Notes under the pieces: generated by a model | What the model was told of the DNA's origin: nothing | Seen by the model: the letters and a program-made list of their open reading frames with translations, nothing else | The model's database searches: none | Made by a program: the position numbers and the translations under genes | Part shown: positions 21,250 to 34,200 of the stretch, in pieces | Layout: every line of letters starts with the position of its first letter | Position numbering within the stretch: position 1 is the first letter of the stretch | Source of the DNA: Lates calcarifer | Taxonomy: Eukaryota > Chordata > Actinopteri > Centropomidae | Direction: 5' to 3' | DNA length: 64,000 nt | Assembly: GCF_001640805.2 (NCBI RefSeq) | Contig: NC_066855.1 | Coordinates: 18,060,592-18,124,591 of the forward strand

Positions 21250-23885
21250 ACAGGATACAGTAGAGTGGATATATTGTAGAAGGACTGAGTATTGCAGATA
21301 CTGTACAGATTAGACGAGTGAGTACATTATTCTGATTATCTAAAGTTGAGCTGTGGAGATACAACATATTAACTGTCCATTTAAATACGTGTAAATACAG
21401 TCAGTGAAATATTATCGACAACAAAGCAGCTCATGGTGGAAAATCTGACCTTTCAACTGCAAAACATCAAAACAGAATGAAAAGATCTCAATCTTTAATT
21501 TACCTCAAACACAAGAGGAAATGACGGGACTGATGGCAATGACCTGCTCCTGTCTTAATTTCCTCCATTACCTGTTCTCTTGATAAATGTCAGACTTGAT
21601 TGTTGTTAAGCTGCTGTCAATGTAGCCCATGAGTTAAAACTGAAACTAATGTTATTTTTGTTGTTTAGTGACCTGGTTTGAAAAAAAAAGAAGAAAAAAC
21701 TAAATGGTCAGTGTCAAATTGAAATCTAAACTTTAAAACATTTGAAATAAGGTTTGCGAATACTTCACTATATCACACAGCTGTATACAATGTGAAGATC
21801 AGACAAAGAAATAAGACACATATTCAGAGATAGCCACTGGCTCAGGAGAGGAGAGATCTGTGGTTCTATTTGTCTTCAGCATCATCCAGCTGCTCTGCAG
21901 ATGTGCAACAGACAGCACAGATAAACAGCACAACATGTCAACATGTCTGCAGACTGATCAAATCGACAGACATTCAAATCCTGTCAAAGGAAGCAACAGA
22001 TGATGGATTTAATTTTAATTGGCTTTCAGTGATGTTTGGGACATTTTAGGGTGACAACCAGATAACATGGGTGTGGTGAATGAAAACAACAACAACAGCA
22101 GGTGTCAATCAGGGACAGAGCCTTTACAGATGTTTTAGCTTTGAGATAAGTGGCAGGTGATCAGGGACAGGACGTTGAGGAAAGACGGGACTACAAATAT
22201 AAAAAAGAGACTTGAGTTGCAGCTACAAGTGAAGCATTAGTGCTGATAGATAAGTATGAGAGTGTGAGAGGATGGACAACTGATATTTTTCCGAATATGT
22301 GACGGCAAGTTCAGGCTGAAATGATTTAAGTTAAGTCTTTATTTCCAGAGCCAACTGGAAGCAAGTCCAGGTGTTATGATGTTCAGATAATCGTGGGTTT
22401 TATCCAGAGAAGAGCTAATGTCATCTGCAAACCTAAACTTTTGCAGACATCACCTGGCGAAGCACAAACATCCTGCAGCTTCCCAGTATAAAATCCTGCG
22501 TGACGTCCAAGTGAGCTGTTGTGTGAATAGAGTGGGTAACTAGTCGTGCACGTTGATGACTGGACACTCTACCTGCAGGGCTTCATTTCGCCTAAACCAA
22601 ACATAACATTTCCACCAGTCACCGACTGTGTCCTGCATGTGTAAAAGGGAAACTCCAGAGTCGTGACATGCTGGCTCTGATTATGGAAACTTCGTCCTAT
22701 TAAGATTTTGTTAATGATTTAACTAGAAATCTGAGGAAATTGTTAACCTTTTCCTCTCCTGTTATATTTGTGCATTTCCAATGTTCAAACACAAAACTCA
22801 GTAACTGTTTCACACACTTGAATAAAACCAAAAGTAATGGGAGAATAAATAATTCTTTAAAAAATGCAACAAAATACAAGAAAATCAACGTCATGACTTC
22901 ATTAACCCTAAACTGACAGAGAGTTGATGCTTTGCTCTCCTACACAGACCCGTCCTGTCTGAGCAGTAAACACTATCCTGTCATTACAACCTTTTCACAA
23001 TTTAAAACACACAGCAGAAACATGAAGAGACATGAAGGCCGAAGCGAAGCCTTGCCATGTTTTCAGATTTTTATTTCCTCCTTTTAGTGAAATAATGGAT
23101 CCTTTGAAATGAAAATCTTCAACCTCGTTTTGAAGGAGAGGAAAAGATTACTTTAATTTATTTTCTTTGTCATTTTAAATTAATATTCCTCTTTTACTTT
23201 TGGTCTCCTCTAACAGGAGGTTAGAAGCTGAACACAGAATCATTCCAGCTATAAAACATTTCTACAGACTGTGTGTTTGTGTGTTTTGCAGAGGACGCAG
23301 TGATTTTGATGATGAATTTTAAGCGAAGCAGCTTAAACTCGGCTGTGAACGCACCCCCGCTGGGTTCTGTGTCACTTGCATGAATTAAAGCAGCTCAGTG
23401 TCAAAGCTAAAGATTGGATCAGAGGAAGATGAACGGCTCCAGATAAACGTCGCCGTGACACAGCATAAAGTAGAGATATCATAAAAGATATTCTTATATT
23501 ATAACTCATTACAGCAGAGATTGGAATAAGTGATGAATGTTATATGACTGAGAATTCTCCCTACTCTGAAGAAACATGTCAGACTGAAGAGATATGGCAC
23601 CAAATGGGTGTTATTATCCGTTACAGCTGCTCTGGGAGAGAGACCTGACTCAGAGTGTTCAGTCATTTTCTGGACTGAAAATGTTCATCTGATCACACTT
23701 CACATCATACAGCCAGTTGCATCAACAGCTCAGGAGCAAAAACAAACATTGACTCTTTAAGTCTAATGATTAAACAAAATCATCAGTCCTGTCATTTTCC
23801 AGCCACATTAGCTCTAATTGGAATAACAGGAGACCAAATTAACAGCTGGAGATGGGACTTCAGGCTGAAAATCTTTAAACTCAGA
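20530..23885. other. No gene recognised
   Basis: Intergenic sequence with a (GA)n microsatellite at 21190-21248 and short AT-rich frames only. No splice-flanked coding segment seen on either strand. Confidence 0.4.
21190..21248. repeat. (GA)n microsatellite
   Basis: About 29 uninterrupted GA units. Confidence 0.97.
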
Positions 23886-23889
23886 ATTT

Positions 23890-24232
23890 ACTGGCTCCGT
23901 CATTATCTATACCACTTATACTTCCAGGGTTGTGAAGGGGCTGGAGCTGACAATGGATGAGAGGTGGGGTACTCTGAACAGATCACCAGTCTATCACGGA
24001 GCTGACATTTAGAGACAAACAACGCCTACAAGCAATTCAGAGTCACCACTTAACCTGCATGTCTGTGGACTGTGGGAAGAAGCCAGAGTACCCAGAGAGA
24101 ACTCACACAGGCACAGAGAGAACACGCAAACTCCACACAGGAAAGCCCCGGGCGAACCAGGATCTGAACCCGGAAACTTCTTGCTGTGAGGCAACAGTGC
24201 TAACCCCCGTCCACTGTGCCGCACTTTCAATA
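23890..24232 (-). repeat. tRNA-like dispersed repeat, copy 1 (minus orientation)
   Basis: In minus orientation it begins with a G-C-G-G-C-A-C-A-G-T-G-type head and a CAGCAAGAAGTTTCCGGGTT-CAGATCC box B-like stretch. It runs through CTCCACAC / TGTGTGAGTTCTCTCTGGGT / CCCACAGTCCACAGAC phrases and ends in TATAGATAATGACGG. Further copies are at 26930-27285 (plus) and 45590-45840 (minus). This is a very abundant fish repeat type; it has an internal RNA polymerase III box B-like sequence but is not a functional tRNA. Confidence 0.75.
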
Positions 24233-25329
24233 CAATAATCATATGTTTATCACTAAGATCAGTTAATAATGTTGTCCTGAGAGCTGTTCCTGATTTTCTG
24301 TTGTCCCTGTTTACATTAATGAGAAGGTCAGAATATTAGAACACCTCTGACCAGCAACATCACTAACTATAAGCTCACCTGTACATCAGTCAACAAAACT
24401 CAGCATTACGGGCGTCTGGTTGTCGCCTGTTCTGGATTAGCTCAACTCTGATGCTAATGAATCTTTCGATCGAACTTTTGATCTTTTCTCTGTTATAAGC
24501 AAAGAGAAAAGGAAAACACACAGGCAGCAGCTTCTCGTGTTTCATTGACAGTGGCAGTTAAAATAGACACTAATTAACATCAGTTCTGTTATGGCTGTTT
24601 TCTGGTGAATGTGCTCTCTGCAGCTGAAGTCTATATTCAGAGAAAAGACTGTCAGGAGCTGGTTAAGTTGGTTAAGTCATGTTCTGCTGCTTAGCTCATT
24701 TTCAGGTTTAAGGTGCATTAATTAAAAAGCTCCTCATGTTTCTACTTTCTCATCTCTGAGTTCTTTTAACCTTTATTAACCCCATCTATACTTATCACAT
24801 ACACACAGATATCTGAGATAAGTTAATTAATAAATAAAAACTTCTCTGCTCAAGGACAGCTCTTTACCTTACAGTGCATCATATACTGACTTCTGTCCTG
24901 TTGTTTGAACGTAAGCAGCTGCTTCCAGCTGTTTCATCAGAGGAGGATTTTAATTGGACGGCGGGCTGCTGGGAGGCAGATTAACTGTTACTTCTCTTCA
25001 TGAACGAATCCCTCTTTAAGATGAAATGACCTTCAGCTTTAAGCTCGCTACTGGGCAGCAGCCGGCCTTTAGAGTTTGTTCTGGGGTGAGAATGTGCACT
25101 GGATAAATCCAGTGTAAGCTCCAGCTAAGACACCGTTAATCTGCTCCTGTTTTACCCCCAAAATCCCCCCGCTTCTCTCTGTCGGAGGCTGCTGATGACA
25201 TCCAGCACTCATTAACAGGATGGGCACAAACGAGCCGCTGCTGCTGACAGACAATAAACTTTAGATTTTGTAGATAGAGTCGTGGTGTCTGTGTTTTAAC
25301 CCTGAGGTTACTTAAGTCTGAGGCCTCAA

Positions 25330-25935
25330 AGGGAAGAGGAAGGGAAGGTTAGGAGGGTGAGGAGAGAGTATCAAAATGAAGATGTAAGGAAGTAAAGGAG
25401 GAGACAGGGAAGGAAATGTGGAGGTAAGGAGGAAAAAAAGGAGGCAGAGAAAGAGCTAGGGAAGGAAAGGAAGCAAGAAAGGAAAAAGGAGAAGAGAGGA
25501 AGGTAAAAAAAAAAGAAAACAAAGTGGGTGAAGAAAAAAAGGGAAGCTGAGAAGAGTTGGATGTGGAAGCAAATGAAGGAGGAGATAAGGAAATTAGGGG
25601 GTAAAGAAGGGAACCAAAGAAGAATGTAGTAAAGAAGGAGGTAAAGAGAAAGAAATAAAGGGACAGGAGACAAAAAGAAGTTAGGAAGAGAAGGAGGAGG
25701 AAGACTGAAGACAGAGAAAAGGAGTAATGAAGGAAAAGGAGAGTGTGTAAAACAAAAGAGAAGGGTGAGGAAGGTAAGGAGAAAGAATCAAAATGAGGAT
25801 GTAGGGAAGGAAATGTGGAGGTATGGAGGAGAAAGAGGAGGCTGAGAAGGAGATTAGGAGATAAGGAAATTAGCGACTGAGGGAAATAAAGGGAACATGT
25901 GGGGGAAGGAGGAGGGAAGGAGGAGTGAAGCACAG
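25330..25935. repeat. Purine-rich (GA) tract with internal 420-base direct repeat
   Basis: About 600 bases almost entirely purine on the plus strand. A block at 25362-25450 (with ATCAAAATGAAGATGTAAGG and GGAAATGTGGAGGTAAGGAG) recurs at 25784-25860 (ATCAAAATGAGGATGTAGGG, GGAAATGTGGAGGTATGGAG), so part of the tract arose by duplication with a period of about 420 bases. The long minus-strand frame through it (25999-25349) is low-complexity Ser/Phe/Leu/Pro and is not a gene. Confidence 0.85.
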
Positions 25936-26929
25936 GCTTACTGGGATTTGAACCAACAACTTTCTGTGACGGGTAAGATAATAAAAGCCCTAAAAACATC
26001 CAGGAGGGACGTGTTTGTTCTGGTTTTTAGGTATCCACTGTGCCTCCATATAAATCCCTACGGTGCTGTTGCTGCGGCTGCACGGCTGTATCGCCATGGC
26101 AACTGGGTTTATCTAAAACACCCTACCTGCTGCTGCTGTTACTCTCAGGTGCGTGTGTGTGAGAGAAAGAGCCCTGAACTAACATAATGTATTAGGAAAA
26201 GAGGAAGTGAGGTAAAAGTAAAGCAAAAACACAAGGGAAGGAAAGGAGGATGTAGAAAAGGAAAAAATGGGGTGAGAAATGAGGAGGAACTTCCTATGGT
26301 GCCCTAAAAATGGAGGATGGACAATTCCTCATAAACAAATAATGAAATTATGTGGATCCAAATGATACAGGGTACACCTGGGACTTTATGGCCCCTGGAG
26401 ATCTGGGACCCCTGGGCAGTTGCTCACTTTCCCTGGTTAGTAATCCGGTCTTGGGAAGGACAGGAAAAGCGAAGGAGGAGACAAGAAAGAAGAGATGAAT
26501 GGAAAGATAATAGAAGCAGAGGAGAGAAGAACAAAGCTGGTTAAATAAAAAAATAAAGACCAATTAGAGCAGACATACTCCTCTCTTCACCTCCTCCTCC
26601 TCCTCCTCCTCTCCCTGTCGGCCTTGTTATCCCTCCCTGCTGCAGCTCCCTCACACATGATGGATGGACAGAGAGGGGAAAAACGAGAGATGGGAGAGCC
26701 AGAAAGGCAGGTGGACAGACAGAGAGAGGAGACGACGGGGTCAGGGTCTGTGGCATCTGTGGGGAAAATTACAGGATGATGGGGTGAGCTGGTCAAAGAA
26801 GGAATGGGAGAGAAAGAAAGAGAGAGGGAAACAGAAGAAGAAACACAGGACTAAATGGGAGAGATGGGAAAAGTAAGATAACGAGTGAGAAAGAAAGACA
26901 GGTGGACAGGAGGAGACTCCACACTGTGT

Positions 26930-27285
26930 GAGAAGACTCTGTGAGATGAAATGTTGCCTCACAGCAAGAAGGCTCTGGGTTCGAACCCCCGGTTCACCTG
27001 GGGAATTCACTTGTGTGGAGTTTACATGTTCTCTCCTGTTTCTGTGTGAGTTTCCTCCAGCTTCCTCCCACAGTCCAAAGACTTACAGGTTTACTGGTGA
27101 CTCCACATTTCTTCTAGGTGTGAGTGTGAGTGTGAATGGTTGTTTGTCTCGAAGTGTGACTCCTGTGATAGACTGGTGATCTGTCCAGGGTGTACCCCAC
27201 CTCTCGCGCATTATCAGCTGGTACTGGCTCCAGCCCCCTGCAACCCTTAATGGATAAGTGGTATAGATAATAGATGGATGGATGT
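26930..27285 (+). repeat. tRNA-like dispersed repeat, copy 2 (plus orientation)
   Basis: Contains CTCACAGCAAGAAGGCTCTG-GGTTCGAACCC, where GGTTCGAACCC at 26977-26987 is a textbook polymerase III box B. It then has the same CTCCCACAGTCCAAAGAC and GTCCAGGGTGTACCCCAC phrases as the other copies and ends with a (GATG)n-type tail. It is inverted relative to the copy at 23890-24232, and the two bracket the purine tract. Confidence 0.8.
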
Positions 27286-27299
27286 GTGCACCAACAAGG

Positions 27300-30200
27300 G
27301 TGTTTACAGAAGCTTAATGGGAATCTTAACATGGCGCTTTTGGATCTAAATCTTTTCAATACGCAGGTGTTAAAATTCAGAGCAGGTGACGTGATACTTG
27401 GACTCTACTACAGTTATTTTTTAAAAAGGAAATGTGGCTTAAATATAATGAAATAGAAATATAATCAATACATAGTTAAATATAATTATTCAATATTCTA
27501 TTTAAATGTTAAACGTTTGGGTAGTAGTGTAGCAGAGGCAGACCAGGGCCACTGAATTGTCCCTAATGTGCTTCTTATGTGTATGTTTCATGTTGTTTTG
27601 TGTGTTAATTATGACTCAGACTGCAACTGCAACTGACTGATTAATCGATTAATTGTTTAAGTCTATAAAATGTCCACATATATATTTTCAAATTGTATTT
27701 GTCCAACCAAGATATTCACTGTAATATGGCAGAAGGCTGAGAAAACCAGCAAATATTCACCAAGTTTAAACAATTAATCAGATGTTAAAATTGCTGTTGT
27801 TGTTTTCTTTCACATTTTGTCGCTGATATTTCAAGCGTCTCCATGTCTGCAGAGACGTCTGTGAGCTGTGTTTCCACTTTGTCATCATCATGTGTGATTT
27901 TATCACCAACAGAATACATGATGTCTGGGTCATGGGATTGTCTGTAGTCTGAGTCACTAACCGTCCTCAGCTGCATGAAATGTGAATCTACGCTAAGACT
28001 GTTTTTGCATATATCTTCAACACCATCTCCACTCTTGCTCAAGGGCACATGGGCAGGACAAAGTGTCTCTTTTTTTTTTTTTTAATGGGGGTTGAACCTG
28101 CGACTTTGTTGCATATTCTTTTGCATATACTGTTCATAATACCAAAGCAAGCTGCGCTGGATGGAAGAGTCTCTATCTCCAGACAGATGATTAAATGGTA
28201 AATGTTAGTGGGTTCATTTTTTCTGAGGGAACTGAATTTCCTTTTGAATTGTGGTGACAAAATGTTTATGTGAGGAAGGAGATCGTGCTAATGTCACCTG
28301 ACTGATTAATTCAGTTTCAAATGTGACATCCAGTGTTCAGAAAAGGAATAATGTGTGGGTTTTAGTCCTCAACTGTTGAGTATTGACACATTAATGTTTT
28401 CTTTTTTCAGTGAATTTCTGCAATGATTTTAGCCTCAGTCTGGTTAGTTTAAGGTCTCAGCATACTTCAAAAGAATGAGTGCATAACGTGGTGCCTAACC
28501 ATGTCAGTTTGTCCTCAGATACAATCGTGCTGTAGTACAAAAAGTGATGGAAGTGAGTAAAATAGACCTTGGACTTTCACACCTCCACAAACCTTTTCAA
28601 GGCCTGCATAAAGTGAGCCCTATCAGCACAGAAACTCGTTATCAACTGCCAGTCACGTCTTAGGAAGCAGAAGTATGCATTGCTTAGGTTTTCTATTAAT
28701 TAGATTAGATTTTATCGTTGGTAGTTTTTCTACCTCATATTTGTGAAATGTTCCAGTATTTGGTGTCTTGTTCTGAACATAAAGAAAAGTTTAAAACACA
28801 ATGGAGGAGCAAAAATAAGCCTTCAAACTTGAAAGACTTGATTGGATATTTTGCATGATAGTTACAGGTAACGACTGCTTTTTAAATTCTTTATCACGAT
28901 AACATATCTGGCTGTATCACTCAGCCCTATGTGAAAATAATTCTGTCATTTCTGTAGTGGAGTAGAAGTATGAAGTGGCATAAAACAGAAGAACCTCAAA
29001 ATTGTTGTACCACTTTCTCTGAAGCATACTGAGACCTTTAACTCTATCCCACCCTCTAACTAGAGTGTTTTTGTTCAAATTACTGCTGTTTGGTTAAAAA
29101 AAAAAAAACCTTGCACCTCCAACTCTTCACAAAATCTGAGAATTCAACCACCTGTTGAGTTCTTCCAATGGCCTTGAAAACGCTTTAAAAAAAAAACAGC
29201 TCATACAAGAGGCAAAGTAATCACATCACGACTGGAGGCGGGAGGTTTTCCCACTGAATGGCAGCAACATGGAAACATTTTGCAAAGAATGTGTCAAAGT
29301 AAATGTGAAGCACAGATCGAACACAGGGCTTGGAAGAAAGAATAAAGAGCTCATTTTCTCTGATGTGGAACAAAAAATAAAGCTGGATTTTCTGACCTTG
29401 GAGACGTGATGTTTTGCAGAGCAGCGGGTTTGAGCTGGTCCGTCTGAGATGAACAGACAGACAGATCAATTGATGAAAAGGTGGTGGGATCCAGTGTTTG
29501 GGCTGGAGGTCAGAGTGGGATACATGTCTCGGTTTTTGGGTGAATTTTTTGGAGGAGTAAGGGATGAAGAGTGGAGGAGCAGCCAGGAGGTTTGACTTGC
29601 ATTGACTTTTTACAGCAAGAAGTCACTCAATCAGGACACACAAACAATAAGACTGGTTCCTAACACACAGCGAGTGAATCGGCATCAGACAATATTTAGA
29701 TTATATAACTTACTGAGAAAGTAAAGGAACCAACCAGCTTCTGCACCTTCTGGTTTTTGTTTTTGTTTTTTTTGTCTTTTACTTGATTTCTAATTCAAAT
29801 AAATACAATACTTAATGTAACATAACAGCATAACTTTAAGATTGAAGTATTTGGTAATATTTTATTTTACTGGTCCCTGTAATTTCTAACAATTTCTTGT
29901 TAACTAGAAATAGCAATTTATTCTTTTTACATAGTACAAACTGTGATGAGTTTATTAGCTGTTGTTGGGGGAATATTGTTGAAAGAGTTGCTCACTTTCA
30001 AATAAAATATTTGTTTATAAATCATTTATTTCTAAGAACTTCATTTGCACATCTTTTCATGCTGAGATGATCTGCTGTAGGCTGTAGGGGATTAAATATT
30101 AATTAATATGAATATACTGTGTTAATGTAATGTATATTAATAATAATGTAAAATATGAATGTACCAGTTTAGTACCACAAAGGTCAGCAGTTGTCATGGG

Positions 30201-30480
30201 AGAAAAAAACCTAACCAATTAGAGCTCTTGATTTGATAAGATTTTTATGGCAAAACAGAAACAGCTCTGTTGTCCTGTAAAACAAATAACACAACGAAAA
30301 CTGTATATCTGTCAAAGGTTACAATTGAATCATATTAAATACAAGTGAGCGTGAAAGGGTGATAAATGAAGCTAAATCGAGGGCACAAAATTGTTTTTTC
30401 CTACCACTTTTCTCATGATTGTTACCAAACAATTCTATGAATTTAAAGTTACGTATAAATAAAGACTGAGGGACCTGTAA
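27300..30480. other. No gene recognised; 3' flank of ccser2
   Basis: Contains a MITE-like fragment at 27628-27785, a T run at 28069-28083 followed by a box B-like sequence in minus orientation (near 28085-28110), and A runs near 29097 and 29189. No coding exon found. Later ccser2 3' UTR would lie just above 30490. Confidence 0.4.
27628..27785 (+). repeat. MITE-like fragment with ATTAATCGATTAATTG end
   Basis: Has the CTGATTAATCGATTAATTG start, the TCTATAAAATGTC phrase and AACCAAGATATTCACTGTAA, in the order seen in a widespread fish MITE. The far end is missing. Confidence 0.55.
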
Positions 30481-30507
30481 AATTAAGCATTACCAAGTTT
30501 TTAAACT

Positions 30508-30513
30508 TTTATT
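30508..30513 (-). terminator. Poly(A) signal AATAAA for ccser2
   Basis: The first AATAAA on the minus strand after the ccser2 stop codon, 272 bases downstream. It gives a short 3' UTR of about 300 bases; use of more distal signals cannot be excluded. Confidence 0.5.
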
Positions 30514-30784
30514 AAATTAACCACAGTGCTCCAAGTATTAACAATAAATAAGTTAATTGTATATATTTCAACCTATCTACAGCTTTAATTTGATGATCTT
30601 CCCAGCCACTTGATCGCACAGCACCAAGTCTGCTATCATGAGAATTTAGGAGAACAGGAAGCAGAGTTTAGGATCAATAATGGTTAAAATAGCGAAAATG
30701 CGAACAGAATGACTCAGTAGGATATCTGTGGTTGGTTGTCTCACATCGCTGCATGTTAGGAAGGAGCTTTGAAACCCACAGCTT

Positions 30785-31238
30785 TCAGTGGCTCTTTGGC
30801 TTAGGGAGGCGAGAAGAGCCGGAGGTAAAGGCCAATGTTTTGAGCTTAACCCCAGAAGCGTCGTCGCTCTCTGGGTCATGAGGCATCGACAGCTGCCTGG
30901 GTGCCCTCATCTTTGGAGGGAGGGCAGCAGTGAAGGTACAGGCAGAGCTGGAGTCTGGTCTGGAGGTCTGAGACAGGAAATGGCGAAGTTTGGAGGGCTG
31001 GGGAAGCTTCAGGGATCTGGTGAAGGCTCCTCTCCTCTCCTTCGTCTCTCCTTTCTCCTCCTTCGTTGATCCTTTCCCATCGGCCTCTCTTTCCTCGGTC
31101 TTGGAGTCAGCGGTGTTGGTGTCTGGGGAGTCCAGAAGTTTGTCAGCAGGGATCTCAGAGCGGGGGTTAGCTGGAGGCGGAGCTTGGGTTGGCGGTGGCT
31201 TTGGAACTCGGTCCATCAGTGGTTTCTGGACTTCCTGG
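30785..31238 (-). CDS. ccser2: ccser2 terminal coding exon 15
   Basis: The acceptor CACTCCTCCAG lies at 31239-31240; 150 codons then a stop at 30785-30787. It opens Q-E-V-Q-K-P-L-M-D-R-V-P-K-P-P. It then runs through a Pro-rich stretch, S-E-I-P (residues about 943-946), an acidic Lys/Glu-rich region, a basic R-S-L-K-L-P-Q-P-S-K-L-R-H-F segment, and ends S-S-R-L-P-K-P-K-S-H. The S-E-I-P and S-R-L-P elements fit the SxIP/SxLP class of EB1-binding motifs. CAG|GAA four bases inside the exon (31234) is an alternative acceptor in phase 0. Confidence 0.93.
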
Positions 31239-34200
31239 CTGGAGGAGTGAAGTATCTGTGACTGAGAGAGAAACAGAAGGTGCTTATTCTCTAAATTACA
31301 TCAAACCACTGATGAAGGCTGGATCACCACCTGAGGCCTCAGAAGTTCTAGGTTTAAGGTGGGTTAGCAGGTTTATGCGAATTTATGCTAAATTGAATTT
31401 ATGCTAAAACAGACACTGAGAAACAAAGTTTTGAACTCTGCTTGTGCTAAGTCTGTTTAAATATAAGAGAGAGAGACAAAGCTTTGTTATATAATTCATC
31501 ACTTGTTGGAGGTGAGAAGAAAAAAAAAATCAGTGTTTGAGACTGAGAGAGGAAGAGAAGGAAAGATGACTGGTCATTTTAGACATCGCTGCTTTGATCT
31601 GTGTATTTTTCTGTGTGGCTGCTTTTTATCTGTGTTGTTTGCTTTGATCCATGTGTGCTCTGCTGCATTAGTTGTGTATGCGTGTTAAAAAGAAAAAAAA
31701 ACACTGTACGTTATGCTGTTATTTTACAAGAAAACTGAGTCCAATGTTGTTGATTTTCATGCTTTAATTCTGGCGAGAGAAACACTGAGGCAACGCTCTG
31801 ATGAAACTGTTGTAACGCAAACACAGCGGTGGAGCTTAAAATAAATCTGTTTCTCACATCATGAAAAGGTTTCAACCTGACAACAACAGTATTTCTTCTG
31901 TTTGTTCTCCTTTCTCTCTGCTGCTGCTGTGAAGTGTTCTTGTTCACCACAGAACATTTTTCATTCATTTAAGTGCTGAACACTTAAGGAAACAGAGTAA
32001 ATCAGTAAAACGCTTAAAAAAACTTTTTTATTTTGAAAAAAAAAAAAGGTAATATCATTTCAAAAAACAGGGAGTTGTTTTCCTGGGATCTGCAGCATTT
32101 AAAAAATAATTTCATTTTGGATATTATCCTCAGATGAAGGAAGAACGACTGTATCACCATGGATACCTGGTTGTTAAATGATGGTCTGAGCCAAGTATGA
32201 CCCCTAGACTCAGAACACAGTGCTTTTTATTAGATGATTGACAACAAAGTTTGGGTGAAATGAAAGCACTTCAACATTTTGACTCAGTTAGTTGAAGAGT
32301 TTAAGGTGAACATATAGTTGTGTGTCATCAGCGTACACATGAAAATCAGTTGCATTTTTGAAAGATGTCACCAAGTGGGAAACATGTAAATAGAACCAGT
32401 AAGGAGCTGTGTCCTTGATGTAAGCCCATCCCTCCAGACTACTAGTTAACATTGAGAGGTCAATCGTGTCAAACAGACCTCAAGCAGGATTAAAACATTA
32501 AACATTAAAACAGATCTTCACTTTCCACTTTCCATAACTTACCAAAAAACTTCTTCACTTTCAAATTTACATTTCATGAAAATGTTCTCACTTTGTTTAC
32601 ATCAATGAAGTATTCTGTGAAAAATCTCAGTATTTATTTATTTATGATCCAAGTATGGTAGATAGGCATAAATAAACTATATATAATAAAATATTTGAGT
32701 GAAGACTGTAAAATAAGTGAATCTCAGCAGGCACAAACTCACATCAGTAGCTCAGACTGAGGCAGATAAAAGTATAACAGCAGACTAGTTATTAGTTCAC
32801 AGAGGTTTGCCAGGATCAATAAACTGAGATTGTAGCACATGATGGATTTCACTGCTCAGTTCTCAGTGTAAATCAGATTATCAGTGTGTAGATGAGAGCA
32901 GGCTGCAGGATTAAGGTGTGGAAAGCAACAAGAAGCTTAATGTTTCTGCATCAGTCACACTGTTATATTCAGCTGAATGATGTGTGATGTTATTCACTTC
33001 ACCTGTCAGTGGTTTTAATGTTGTGGCTAATTGGTGTATATCATACTGCTATCGCATGTTCATCTTATGTAAAGAACAAAAAGTATAAAGAATATATTTA
33101 AGGATATTTTCATTGTTGTATACAAGCAAATTTTATACTGGAAAAAAAGCAGTAGCTACACAACAGGTTCAGCTTGTAATCAGGGAAACAAAGCTGTTTG
33201 CTTTCAGGAAACCCTCTTGTTCTAAAAGTTCAACCTGAGCAAACTGAGACATTTAACAGTAAAAAAAAAAAAAAAAAAAAAGATCTGTCATGTACTACAG
33301 TCTGTTCTTATTGATCCTGACAGCTCCTGTAACATAAACACAGCCCGCTCAGTTGTTCACCATTCACCATTCACTATGACTGCCTACTGCTGTTTGTTGA
33401 GCTCAGTGTGAGTTAATGGCTGCTCACAAAATGCACTGCTGCCAGTCAAAAGCCTATCATATACTTCTACAGACAAAACAGAGATGGTTTGCCTTTGTCT
33501 TAAATCAACTCTATTCAACTTGCCATCATCTTTATATAGTGACAGTGGGTCTAGATTTCTATCAACCTGCACAGACAAAAAACTCTGATCTGCAGAATTA
33601 CAAGGAAGAGTCAGCTTTCATGTCTACTGCCTGTCTGCAGGTTTCACAGACGACAGAAAAACAACCTTTTATGTTTGTAGCTATATGGTCGGCATGATTT
33701 GACATTAGAATACATTAGTTTAGTACTACTGTCCACAGTGACTTGTAGTTTTTACTTTGAGGTTCACAGTATTTTATACACTTAAAGAACAACATGGCTG
33801 CCACTATCAGCCTGGCGACTGTCCAAAGTGAGAAATAGCTGGAAGAATCACAGTTTAATCTAGAAACCCTGATCTCAGTGCTGAGATAAAGGCAGAGTAA
33901 AATGCCTGGTTGTAGTAATAAGTAGGCAGGTTTTGTTACTGATCCAGTAGAAATAATGACAACTGACTGTCAGGTTTTAACCCTCTCAAGTCCTGAAGCT
34001 CTCTCCATAGTCAAACTGGCCCTAGAGACCACTGGGATAAATCCCTGTGGGCTGGTGGACCATAAAAAATCCATAAAGTCAGTCCCAGAGGAAAACACCA
34101 GGACAGAACTTTCTGTCCCTGTCCCATCCAATGAACGTCTGTCTGAGGTTCACTCTTGTTTAACTACTGTTTCTATCACCGTCTCTCTTCACCTTCTCTA

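Noticed and set aside
25349..25999. 216-codon open frame on the minus strand
   Set aside because: Low-complexity Ser/Phe/Leu/Pro translation of the purine tract; purine-only strands lack stops on the complement by composition. No domain or splice context.
26950..27000. tRNA gene suggested by GGTTCGAACCC
   Set aside because: Box B only; the sequence is shared with two other copies of a dispersed repeat and has no cloverleaf.
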